Shown here one piece after another: positions 50,792 through 61,226 of a DNA stretch of 64,000 nucleotides. Both the position numbers and the translations under genes were made by a program. The DNA comes from Rhodoluna sp. Its GTDB lineage: Bacteria > Actinomycetota > Actinomycetes > Actinomycetales > Microbacteriaceae. How positions within the stretch are numbered: position 1 is the stretch's first letter; every line of letters begins with the position of its first letter. The stretch spans positions 1-64,000 of the forward strand of contig JAHEBZ010000001.1 of assembly GCA_024641985.1 (NCBI GenBank), read 5' to 3'. Below the pieces are notes generated by a model. The model searched no databases. It worked only from the letters and a program-made list of their open reading frames with translations, and had not been told where the DNA came from.

Positions 50792-51706
50792 ATGAATTCT
50801 TCGAAAACCCCTGACCTAGGTCGGGGGTTTTCTTTTGGCATCGGCGCCTACCTAATTTGGGGCAGTTTTCCGATCGCAATTTCAGTTCTGGGCAGCTACG
50901 CATCTGCCGATGAAATTGTGGGCTGGCGCATATTATTTGGCTTTGTTATGGCCGTTGTGCTGCTCACCGCCACCCGCAGCTGGGGCAGCATTTTGCCGGT
51001 CATCCGCGACAAAAAATCACTAGCCTGGATGCTGCTCTCGACCGCAATGATCATGGTGAACTGGTGGGTCTATGTGATCGGCGTTGCATCGGGGCGCATC
51101 ATCGAATCTTCGCTCGGTTATTTCATCAACCCGCTAGTAACCATCGCCCTGGCCGTGATCTTCTTGAAAGAAAAGCTGCGCCCGCTGCAGTGGGTTGCCG
51201 TGAGCCTGGGGGCCGTAGCGGTTACCCTACTCACCTTCGATTATGGCCACCTGCCCTGGATCGCGCTGAGCCTGGCGTTCTCTTTCGGCATCTACGGGCT
51301 CGCAAAAAACAAGATGGGCGCCAAGATTGCCCCACTTACTGGCTATGCAATCGAGTCAGGCCTGCTTACCCCAATCGCAATAATTCAATTGTCGTTCGTG
51401 GCGGCAAGCGCACCCGGTTTGCAGTTCGATCAGCACGGCCCATGGGGTGCGATTGGTTTGGCGCTGTTTGGCTTTATGACGGCAATTCCGCTGATCATGT
51501 TTGGCTCGGCTGCCAAGCTACTGCCGCTTTCTTATGTTGGGCTCTTGCAATACATGACCCCGGTGCTTCAGTTCATCACCGGCCTGGCGGTTTTTCACGA
51601 GCCCATGCCGCCGGCCCGTTGGGTAGGTTTTGGTCTGGTGTGGGTGGGCCTCGCCGCACTCACCTTCGATATGTTGCAGCGCTCAAAGCGCCTAAGCAAG
51701 CCATAG
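50792..51706 (+). CDS. rarD: EamA-family transporter RarD
   Basis: GFSFGIGAYLIWGSFPIAISVLGSYASADEIVGWRILFGFVMAVVLL. Confidence 0.93.
   Translation: MNSSKTPDLGRGFSFGIGAYLIWGSFPIAISVLGSYASADEIVGWRILFGFVMAVVLLTATRSWGSILPVIRDKKSLAWMLLSTAMIMVNWWVYVIGVASGRIIESSLGYFINPLVTIALAVIFLKEKLRPLQWVAVSLGAVAVTLLTFDYGHLPWIALSLAFSFGIYGLAKNKMGAKIAPLTGYAIESGLLTPIAIIQLSFVAASAPGLQFDQHGPWGAIGLALFGFMTAIPLIMFGSAAKLLPLSYVGLLQYMTPVLQFITGLAVFHEPMPPARWVGFGLVWVGLAALTFDMLQRSKRLSKP
50804..50831 (+). terminator. Terminator-like hairpin for groES overlapping the first codons of rarD
   Basis: aaaacccctgacctaggtcgggggtttt followed by ctttt; 28-nt inverted repeat with one wobble position. Confidence 0.6.
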
Positions 51707-52008
51707 GTTTGTGCTCAAACTAGGCGTTGTTCTTGCGGTTGCCTAGTATTCACGAAGATGAAACAAGATTGTTACATCCGTTGCCAAAGACTCTTTTTGC
51801 TGCTGATTTCGCATGATTTCACGATGTTCGCAACCGATTTCGCAATTTGAGTGGAGATTTTTACTTATCCCGAAGTGGGTCAACTGCCGAACGTTTCAAT
51901 CTGTTTCACTGCCACGACTGCAAGCCCTTACAACTGGCTAGAATCGTCATTGTGCAGCGACCCGCAATGACGCCGCTGCCGACTTACCCAAAATTAGGAG
52001 CTATACAT

Positions 52009-53271
52009 ATGAGCGCATTTTCAACCTCGCGCAAGTACTCTGGCGCGGTTGCACTAGTTGCAGCAGCTGCCCTAGCACTTTCAGGTTGCGCATCGACCCC
52101 AGCATCTGAGTATGCAGCGGGCGATGGCGTACTAAAGCTTGGTGGAGTTATTCCACTAACCGGTGCACTGTCATTCCTTTCACCACCAGAAATCGCTGGT
52201 GCAGAGCTTGCAGTTGCAGACATCAACGCAGCCGGCGGCGTTCTAGGCAAGCCAGTCGAATGGTCTGTAGAAGACTCATCAGACGGCGACCACCCAGAAA
52301 TCGCTCCAGCATCAGCAACCAAGTTGCTTTCAGAGGGCGTTGACGCAGTAGTTGGTGCAGCAGCATCAGGCGTTACCCGTTTGATCATCGACCAGATCAC
52401 CAAGAACAAGACCGTTCAGATCTCGATGTCAAACACCGCACCAGACCTAACTGACTGGAAAGACGGCGGCTACTACTTCCGCACCGCTCCTTCAGACCTT
52501 CTTCAGGGTGCAATCGTAGGTAACCAGATCGTGGCAGATGGCAACGAAAACGTTGCAATCATCTACCAGCAGACCGCTTACGGTGAGGGCCTAGAGGCTA
52601 AGGCCAAGGCAGTTATCGAAGCAGCTGGCGCAACCGTTGTTTCGTCACTTCCTTTCCCAGAGGCAGAGACCAACTTCGACACCATCGTTGACCAGACCAT
52701 CGCTGCTGGCGCTGACTCTGTTCTAGTTGTTTCATACGACGAGATCAAGAAGATCGTTCCAGCTCTTCAGAAGAAGAACTTCGACGGTTCAAAGATCTAC
52801 TTCGTAGACGGCAACCTAGCTAACTTCTCTGACCAGTCATGGAAGGGCTACATCGAGGGCGCTAAGGGAACTCTTCCTGGTGGCGACACCGACGCAGCAT
52901 TCAAGCAGCGTGCGGCAGACCTATACCAGACCAACCACGGCGAAGAGCTAACGGAATTTGCTTACCTTGCAGAGACCTACGACGCCGTTGTATTGCTAGC
53001 TCTTGCAGCTCAGCAGGCTGGCAACGACTCTGGTGAGGCTATCGCTGCAAACATGCAGTCAGTTTCAACCGGTGGCGAGAAGGTTACCGACTTCGCAGCA
53101 GGTCTTGCAGCTCTAGAAGCTGGCAAAGACATTGACTACGACGGTTTCTCTGGCCCAATCGAGTTCGACGACAATGGTGACCCAACCGGTGCTTCAATCG
53201 GTATCCACCAGTATGGCAAGGAAGGTACTTACACCCTTCTTGAGGTCGTAGCAGGTAACTCGGTTAAGTAA
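52009..53271 (+). CDS. Branched-chain amino acid-type ABC transporter substrate-binding lipoprotein
   Basis: Lipobox ALALSGCAS; LKLGGVIPLTGALSFLSPPEIAGAELAVADINAAGGVLGKPVEW; start set at internal M of the ORF at 51847. Confidence 0.94.
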   Translation: MSAFSTSRKYSGAVALVAAAALALSGCASTPASEYAAGDGVLKLGGVIPLTGALSFLSPPEIAGAELAVADINAAGGVLGKPVEWSVEDSSDGDHPEIAPASATKLLSEGVDAVVGAAASGVTRLIIDQITKNKTVQISMSNTAPDLTDWKDGGYYFRTAPSDLLQGAIVGNQIVADGNENVAIIYQQTAYGEGLEAKAKAVIEAAGATVVSSLPFPEAETNFDTIVDQTIAAGADSVLVVSYDEIKKIVPALQKKNFDGSKIYFVDGNLANFSDQSWKGYIEGAKGTLPGGDTDAAFKQRAADLYQTNHGEELTEFAYLAETYDAVVLLALAAQQAGNDSGEAIAANMQSVSTGGEKVTDFAAGLAALEAGKDIDYDGFSGPIEFDDNGDPTGASIGIHQYGKEGTYTLLEVVAGNSVK

Positions 53272-53285
53272 TCACTTAACAAACA

Positions 53286-53319
53286 CAAAATCCCCCGAGC
53301 GAAAGCTCGGGGGATTTTG
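53286..53319. terminator. Bidirectional terminator between the substrate-binding protein gene and livF
   Basis: caaaatcccccgagc-gaaa-gctcgggggattttg, perfect 15-bp stem. Confidence 0.95.
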
Positions 53320-53369
53320 CTTTGCCATGACCAGAGAGAGCGGTCACGGACAGCTAAAAGTTTAGCGGT

Positions 53370-54101
53370 CTATAGGTCGGCTAGATTGCCCAGGTAAAGC
53401 TCGATCATTTTAGGGTCGTTGAGAAGCTCGCGGCCGGTTCCCGTGTGGGCATCGTGGCCCTGATCAAGCACATAGGCGCGGTCGCAAATCTGAAGGCAGC
53501 GTCGGGCGTTCTGCTCGACCATGATTACGGTTACACCCGCCTGGTTCACTTCGCGAACGCGCAAGAAGGTTTCGTCTTGGCGAACCGGTGACAAGCCGGC
53601 CGATGGTTCATCGAGCAACAACACCGAAGGGTCGATCATCAAAGCGCGGCCCATGGCCACCATTTGGCGCTCGCCACCCGATAGTGAGCCGGCCTTCTGG
53701 CTGCGGCGCTTGCCAAGATCTGGGAACAGGCTGGTAACAAATTCAAACCGCTCATCGAAGCGCTTGGGGGTCTGAAACACGCCCATCTGCAAGTTTTCTT
53801 CGATGGTGAGGCTGGGGAACACGTTGTTGGTTTGTGGCACGAATGCCACGCCCTTAGAAACCAGCTTGTTGGCCTTGAGGCCCGTGATGTCTTCGCCGTT
53901 TAGCCAAATTTTGCCAGAACGAACATTGACCTGACCAAAGATTGATTTGAGCAGGGTTGATTTGCCGGCGCCGTTTGGGCCGATGATGCCAATCAGCTCA
54001 CCCTTATTGGCAACCAACGAGCAGTCGTTCAAAATGTTGATGCCAGGCAGATAGCCGGCGTCGAGGTGTTCTGCATAAACAACCGGAGTTTGGGTAGTCA
54101 T
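53370..54101 (-). CDS. livF: Branched-chain amino acid ABC transporter ATP-binding protein LivF
   Basis: GIIGPNGAGKSTLLKSIFG...LSGGERQMVAMGRALMIDPSVLLLDEPSAGLSP. Confidence 0.95.
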   Translation of the reverse strand: MTTQTPVVYAEHLDAGYLPGINILNDCSLVANKGELIGIIGPNGAGKSTLLKSIFGQVNVRSGKIWLNGEDITGLKANKLVSKGVAFVPQTNNVFPSLTIEENLQMGVFQTPKRFDERFEFVTSLFPDLGKRRSQKAGSLSGGERQMVAMGRALMIDPSVLLLDEPSAGLSPVRQDETFLRVREVNQAGVTVIMVEQNARRCLQICDRAYVLDQGHDAHTGTGRELLNDPKMIELYLGNLADL

Positions 54102-54961
54102 TAGTTGCCTGCCTTGCCTGGAACGTTGATTGCTACTGTGCCAAGGTCGGTGTCGGCGTGAGCACCGAGGTAGGCATCGATAACGGCTGGGTCTTTCATG
54201 ACCTGTGCCGGTGGGCCCTCGGCGACAACCTTGCCCTCGGCCATCACGATTACCCAGTCAGAGATGTGGCGAACCATGTGCATGTCGTGCTCGACAAACA
54301 AAACGGTTGTGCCATTTTTCTTTAGGTCTTTGATGTGATCTAGCAGGCTCTGGGTTAGCGCCGGGTTCACGCCAGCCATTGGCTCGTCAAGCATCACAAG
54401 CTTTGGTTCGCTCATAAGAGCGCGAGCCATCTCGAGAAGCTTGCGCTGGCCGCCCGAAAGCCCAGCGGCATAGTCTTCGCGCTTGGCGTCAAGCTTGAAG
54501 CGCTTTAGCAGGTCGTCGGCCTTCACAGTGATTGCTGCCTCGTGCTTAGACCAAAGCGGGCGAATGAGTGCCCGCAAGAAGTTTTCGCCAGGTTGGTTTT
54601 GGGCGCCAAGGCGCATGTTCTCGAGCACGGTTAGCAGGCTGAGAGCTTTGGTCAACTGGAAGGTTCGAATCATGCCAAGGCGTGCAACCTTATAAGAAGC
54701 AACGCCGGCAAGGTTTTTGCCCTCGAATGTCCAGCTGCCGGTGTTTGGTTTATCGAAACCGGTTAGCAGGTTGAAGAAGGTGGTCTTGCCGGCGCCGTTT
54801 GGGCCGATAAGAGCGGTGATCTGCCCGCGCGGAATCTCGACGTGCTCAACGTTGACTGCTGTAAGGCCGCCAAACTGGCGCATAACGTTGTCGGCAACCA
54901 GAATGGGGTCAACCTTTTTGCAGCCCGGAGCGGCCGCACCAATTGAAATTTCGTTAGCCAT
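54101..54961 (-). CDS. livG: Branched-chain amino acid ABC transporter ATP-binding protein LivG
   Basis: ALIGPNGAGKTTFFNLLTGFDKPNTGSW...LSGGQRKLLEMARALMSEPKLVMLDEPMAGVNP. Confidence 0.95.
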   Translation of the reverse strand: MANEISIGAAAPGCKKVDPILVADNVMRQFGGLTAVNVEHVEIPRGQITALIGPNGAGKTTFFNLLTGFDKPNTGSWTFEGKNLAGVASYKVARLGMIRTFQLTKALSLLTVLENMRLGAQNQPGENFLRALIRPLWSKHEAAITVKADDLLKRFKLDAKREDYAAGLSGGQRKLLEMARALMSEPKLVMLDEPMAGVNPALTQSLLDHIKDLKKNGTTVLFVEHDMHMVRHISDWVIVMAEGKVVAEGPPAQVMKDPAVIDAYLGAHADTDLGTVAINVPGKAGN

Positions 54962-55937
54962 TGAACTGCAGCTCCTTTTTGTTGCCGAAGATGCCCTGTG
55001 GTCTGAAAATAACCAAGAGCATTAGTGCAAGACCAATCAACAGGAATCGAATCTGACCGACCTGAGGAAGAGTTAGGAACGGCAGCGCCCCGATTTCTAC
55101 CAAGCCGCTCATGATGCCCTGAGTCACGCTTAGAAGAACAAAGAACACCATTCCGCCAACAATTGGGCCAAGGATGGTGGCTGCGCCGCCGAGCAAAAGC
55201 ACTGTCCAGATCATGAATGTAAAGGTGGTTCCCCATGACTGTGGTTGCACGTTTGAAAGGTTGACCACAAACACCATGCCACCAAGAGCCGCCAAGGCTC
55301 CACCGATGATTAGCGCCTGCAGTTTGTAGGCAAACACGTTTTTGCCAAGGCTGCGAACGGCATCTTCGTCTTCACGAATTCCCTTTAGCACGCGCCCCCA
55401 AGGTGAACGCATCAAGAGCCAAACAAACACGGCGCCGAGTGCGATTATCGAAAATGCCACCAGGCGAATCCAGAGCTCGTCAGCGCGATACATGAACGGG
55501 CCGAAACCGTAGGTGCCTTCGGCGAACGGGTTTGCCGCCCAAAAGTCTTCGCCAAATTGGCTCAGGCCGTTCGAGCCGCCGGTGACCTTTGCAAAACCAA
55601 TGGTGGTCATAAAGTAGCGGAACACCTCAGATGCTGCGATTGTCACGATAGCCAGGTAGTCGGCACGTAGTCGCAAAGTTGGGATTCCGAGGATCACCGC
55701 GAACACGGCCGAAGCCAAGAGACCGATAAGAACACCTAGCCCCAAAGGCAGGCCAAAAGTGAGCACCGAAATTGCCATGCCGTAGGCGCCAACCGCAGCG
55801 AAGGCTGCCTGGCCAAAGTTAAGCAAACCGGTGTAACCGAAGTGCACCGATAGGCCTAGCGCGCAAAGAATGAAAGTCGCGGTAAATGGGCTGAATAGCT
55901 CGCCGAGAGCCAGGCTTCCGATGTTTAGCCAATCCAT
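54954..55937 (-). CDS. livM: Branched-chain amino acid ABC transporter permease LivM
   Basis: FGYTGLLNFGQAAFAAVGAYG...MRSPWGRVLKGIREDEDAVRSLGKNVFAYKLQALIIGGALAALGG. Confidence 0.95.
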   Translation of the reverse strand: MDWLNIGSLALGELFSPFTATFILCALGLSVHFGYTGLLNFGQAAFAAVGAYGMAISVLTFGLPLGLGVLIGLLASAVFAVILGIPTLRLRADYLAIVTIAASEVFRYFMTTIGFAKVTGGSNGLSQFGEDFWAANPFAEGTYGFGPFMYRADELWIRLVAFSIIALGAVFVWLLMRSPWGRVLKGIREDEDAVRSLGKNVFAYKLQALIIGGALAALGGMVFVVNLSNVQPQSWGTTFTFMIWTVLLLGGAATILGPIVGGMVFFVLLSVTQGIMSGLVEIGALPFLTLPQVGQIRFLLIGLALMLLVIFRPQGIFGNKKELQFNG

Positions 55938-55949
55938 GGTTTTTCTCCC

Positions 55950-57254
55950 TTAGCCGATTCTCTGCTTCTTGCCAAGCACGCCCTGTGGGCGAACCAGAAG
56001 AACCAAGATCAAGATGATGAGCGAAGCGGCATACTTTAGGTCGGTTGGAATGATTAGCGATGAAACCTCGACAACCATTCCGATGATGAGTGCACCAACA
56101 GTTGCGCCAAGAGCGGTTCCGAGACCACCAAGGGTTACGGCTGCGAACAACAGCAACAGAATCTGGAATCCGGTCATCCAGTTGGCCTGGAATTGAAGGC
56201 CGTAAAGGATGCCGGCTAGGCCGGTTAGGGCGCCGGCTACAACCCAAACAATGCGGATGATGCGCTCGACATCGATGCCGGTTGAAGCGGCAAGCGAGGT
56301 GTTGTCGCTAACTGCGCGAGTTGCCTTGCCGATGCGGGTGCGAGTAAGGAACAGGGCAACCGCAGCCAGGGTTATCACGCTGATGCCCATCGAGCCAAGT
56401 GAGTTGACGGTGGTGTTAATTGGGCCAATCACAACGGCTTCAAATTCGCCCGAAATAACCTTTGTTTCGCCACCAAAGACCAACAGCAAAATGTAGCGAA
56501 TCACGATGGAGAAACCGATCGACACGATCATCATTTGGTTTAAGCCCAGGCGGCGCTTGCGCAAGGGGCGCCAGAGTGCGGCATCTTGGCTCCAGCCAAA
56601 CAAAGCGCTCAGTGCAATGGTTGCGGTTGCCGCAATGAGCAGCGGCCACTCGAAAACCACATAAAAGAGGTAGGTGAACAGTGCGCCGAAGGTGAGCATG
56701 TCGCCGTGGGCAAAGTTGTTGAGGCCGGTGGTGCCAAAAATAAGTGAGATGCCAATGGCCGCAACCGCGAGCAGCAGGCCAAGATTTAGACCTGAGAAAA
56801 CGCGAACAATTATTTGATCGCCAATTGGTTGAACCACGCGCAGGTCTTTGCCAAGCGGAAACAACACAGCCGCGGTGTTTGTGGCGGTTAGGTTTGCCTC
56901 GCGAACGGTGGTTTCAGGGTCGCGAAGACCAACGCCCTCGGGCAGGCTGTCGAGCAAAATTTCGACCTTGTAAACGCCCTTGGTGGCAACCTCGAGAACC
57001 CACTTGCCGTCGGCACCAGATGTTGCTTTGGCGTCAACACCATTTCCGGTTATCTGAACCGAAACTCCGGCAACCGGTTCGCCTTCGTTCTTGATGGTGC
57101 CCTTAATAAGCAGCTGTTCTGTGCTGGTTGAAGGCGATGGGCTAGGGCTTGCTGCCAGTGATGGAGTTGCCGAAAACAGCATTCCAAACACGATTGATAG
57201 CGCACCGAGCCAAAGCGAAAATGCGCGCTTTTTGCCGAGTGTTAGGTGGTTCAA
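55950..57254 (-). CDS. livH: LivH-type permease with N-terminal signal sequence and carboxypeptidase-regulatory-like beta-sandwich domain
   Basis: N-terminus IKGTIKNEGEPVAGVSVQITGNGVDAKATSGADGKWVLEVATKGVYKVEILLDSLPEGV; permease part LNLGLLLAVAAIGISLIFGTTGLNNFAHGDMLTFGALFTYLFY. Confidence 0.92.
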   Translation of the reverse strand: MNHLTLGKKRAFSLWLGALSIVFGMLFSATPSLAASPSPSPSTSTEQLLIKGTIKNEGEPVAGVSVQITGNGVDAKATSGADGKWVLEVATKGVYKVEILLDSLPEGVGLRDPETTVREANLTATNTAAVLFPLGKDLRVVQPIGDQIIVRVFSGLNLGLLLAVAAIGISLIFGTTGLNNFAHGDMLTFGALFTYLFYVVFEWPLLIAATATIALSALFGWSQDAALWRPLRKRRLGLNQMMIVSIGFSIVIRYILLLVFGGETKVISGEFEAVVIGPINTTVNSLGSMGISVITLAAVALFLTRTRIGKATRAVSDNTSLAASTGIDVERIIRIVWVVAGALTGLAGILYGLQFQANWMTGFQILLLLFAAVTLGGLGTALGATVGALIIGMVVEVSSLIIPTDLKYAASLIILILVLLVRPQGVLGKKQRIG

Positions 57255-57402
57255 ACCAGCCTCCGTATAACTTTTACGCGAACCTCGCGTCGTTGCAGTT
57301 CCGTTGATTGAGATTACTCTAAAACGCTTGTGTTTCAGGGCACTTTTATAAACCTACTTGGCTTGTATTACGACCCGATTACGAAAGCCAATAAGAAGGT
57401 AG

Positions 57403-58917
<1,515 letters not shown>

Positions 58918-58938
58918 AGCGAACTAGGGGATACCTTC

Positions 58939-60057
58939 ATGAGCGAAATTGAAATTGGCCGCGGCAAACGCGGCAACCGCGCCTGGGCGTTCGACGACAT
59001 TGCCATCGTGCCAAGCCGTCGCACCCGCGACCCAAAAGATGTATCGACCACCTGGAAGATTGACGCATACGAGTTTGGCTTGCCAGTTCTTGGTGCACCA
59101 ATGGACTCTGTGGTTTCGCCTGAAACTGCTGTTGCAATTGGCAGGCTTGGCGGGTTGGGCGTGCTCGACCTCGAAGGCCTCTGGACTCGCTATGAAGACC
59201 CAACCAAACAGCTAGCCCAGATTGCCGGCCTATCGGGCGCCGAGGCAACCTTGCGAATGCAGCAAATTTATTCAGAGCCAATCAAGGCCGAGCTAATTCG
59301 TGACCGCATCGCTCAAATTCGCGCAGCTGGCGTAACCGTTGCCGGAGCACTTTCACCGCAGCGCGCCGCCGAGTTCAGCGACACCGTTATCAAGGCGGGC
59401 GTTGACCTATTTGTGATTCGCGGAACCACCGTTTCGGCCGAACACGTTTCTAAAGACCACGAACCGTTGAACCTCAAAAAGTTCATTTACGAACTCGATG
59501 TTCCGGTGATCGTTGGTGGCGCGGCAACATACACGGCCGCATTGCACCTGATGCGCACCGGTGCTGCCGGCGTGCTGGTTGGTTTTGGTGGCGGCGCTGC
59601 CTCAACAACTCGCAAGGTTTTGGGCATTCACGCACCAATGGCAACCGCCGTTGCCGATGTGGCTGGCGCTCGCCGCGACTACATGGATGAGTCTGGCGGC
59701 CGCTATGTTCACGTGATCGCCGATGGTGGTCTTGGCACCTCGGGCGACATCGTCAAGGCAATTTCGGTTGGTGCCGATGCCGTGATGCTTGGTTCGGTTT
59801 TGGCTCGTGCCGAAGAAGCGCCTGGCAAGGGTTCGCACTGGGGCCAAGAGGCCTTCCACGCCGAACTGCCTCGCGGGCACAAAGTTGACGTTGGCACCTC
59901 AGGCAGCCTCGAGCAAATTTTGCTTGGCCCATCTTCGTCGGCCGACGGCACCACAAACCTCATGGGGGCCTTGCGTCGCGCAATGGCAACCACCGGCTAT
60001 TCAGACGTCAAAGAGTTTCAGCGCGTTGACGTTGTGGTTGCTCCCTATCACGCATAA
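58939..60057 (+). CDS. GuaB3-family IMP dehydrogenase-related protein
   Basis: MSEIEIGRGKRGNRAWAFDDIAIVPSRRTRDPKDVSTTWKIDAYEFGLPVLGAPMDSVVSPETAVAIGRLGGLGVLDLEGLWTRYEDP. Confidence 0.96.
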   Translation: MSEIEIGRGKRGNRAWAFDDIAIVPSRRTRDPKDVSTTWKIDAYEFGLPVLGAPMDSVVSPETAVAIGRLGGLGVLDLEGLWTRYEDPTKQLAQIAGLSGAEATLRMQQIYSEPIKAELIRDRIAQIRAAGVTVAGALSPQRAAEFSDTVIKAGVDLFVIRGTTVSAEHVSKDHEPLNLKKFIYELDVPVIVGGAATYTAALHLMRTGAAGVLVGFGGGAASTTRKVLGIHAPMATAVADVAGARRDYMDESGGRYVHVIADGGLGTSGDIVKAISVGADAVMLGSVLARAEEAPGKGSHWGQEAFHAELPRGHKVDVGTSGSLEQILLGPSSSADGTTNLMGALRRAMATTGYSDVKEFQRVDVVVAPYHA

Positions 60058-60061
60058 ATAA

Positions 60062-60784
60062 ATGTCAAACAAAGCCCCAACCTGGTTTGCCGTTGCAACA
60101 CGGCCAAAGTGGATCGGGGCTTTGTTGCTTTCGCTGCTTGTGGCCGCCATTTTTGGCGGGCTTGGCCAGTGGCAACTCGATCGAGCATTCACCAAGGATG
60201 CAGCCGTGCAGTTCAAATCGACCGGCTATACGCTTGCGATTGGCCTCGAGTTGATGCTTGACCCCAAGCACACATACCTGGTTGAAAACCGCCTGCAACA
60301 GGGGGTTGGCGGTTATTGGGTAACTTTGGCCGCGCACGACAAAGACATGGTGAACCACACATTGGTGCTCGGTTGGACAAAAGATTTGCAGAGCGCCGAA
60401 AAGATTCGCGAAGACCTGATGAGCTCGGTTCAGGCTCAGGCATTTTTGAGATATAGCGGGGCACCGTTGCCCGATGAGGCACCGCAAAAGACCGACCCGG
60501 CGAAGCCATACCTATTGAAGTCGATTTCGGTGGCGCAGTTGATAAACCTCTATTCGCCCGATGTGCCAATTGCCACTCAAAGCCAGTATTACGCGGTGAT
60601 GATGCCAAAATTTGATGGACTCGAACCGGTTTGGGTCGACTATGGCGAGGCATCTGAAAACATCAACTGGCTAAGCGCTTTCTACTTTTTAGAGTGGATG
60701 CTGTTTGCCGGCTTTGCAGTCTTTTTGTGGTGGCGCTTGGTTAAAGATGCCCAACTTTTGGAACAAAACGAAACGATAAACTAG
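60062..60784 (+). CDS. SURF1-family protein
   Basis: WIGALLLSLLVAAIFGGLGQWQLDRAF...YLVENRLQQGVGGYWVTL. Confidence 0.9.
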   Translation: MSNKAPTWFAVATRPKWIGALLLSLLVAAIFGGLGQWQLDRAFTKDAAVQFKSTGYTLAIGLELMLDPKHTYLVENRLQQGVGGYWVTLAAHDKDMVNHTLVLGWTKDLQSAEKIREDLMSSVQAQAFLRYSGAPLPDEAPQKTDPAKPYLLKSISVAQLINLYSPDVPIATQSQYYAVMMPKFDGLEPVWVDYGEASENINWLSAFYFLEWMLFAGFAVFLWWRLVKDAQLLEQNETIN

Positions 60785-60788
60785 AGCC

Positions 60789-61226
60789 ATGACCCAAACC
60801 CCATCAAAGCCCGCGTTGCCCGCTATCGGTGGCGTTTTGAAGTATTTCAAGGTCACCAGCTACATCACCGGAATCTTTTTGATTCTGATCATGATTTTGT
60901 GGGGCATTCGCCTTAGCATTCAGGCAGATCTGTGGCTTGCCGGCCCCGATGGGTTTCTTTACCTGGCGTTCTATTCACTAGACGCAGCAGGCGAAAAGGT
61001 TGGGCTGCCAACCAGTGGCCTCGACATCACCGTTATTTCGCTGATTGTTCACGGCTGGCTTTATGTTGCCTATCTGTTTGGCGATTTCAGACTCTGGACT
61101 CTGATGCGCTGGAGCTTCTTGCGTTTCTTGATCATCGCACTCGGTGGCATTGTGCCGCTGCTGTCATTCTTTACCGAGCGCCACTTCACCAAGGTGGCCG
61201 AAGCCGAACTGAAGAAGGTTTCTTAA
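60789..61226 (+). CDS. DUF3817-family integral membrane protein
   Basis: [33 protein letters not shown]...[22 protein letters not shown]. Confidence 0.88.
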   Translation: MTQTPSKPALPAIGGVLKYFKVTSYITGIFLILIMILWGIRLSIQADLWLAGPDGFLYLAFYSLDAAGEKVGLPTSGLDITVISLIVHGWLYVAYLFGDFRLWTLMRWSFLRFLIIALGGIVPLLSFFTERHFTKVAEAELKKVS

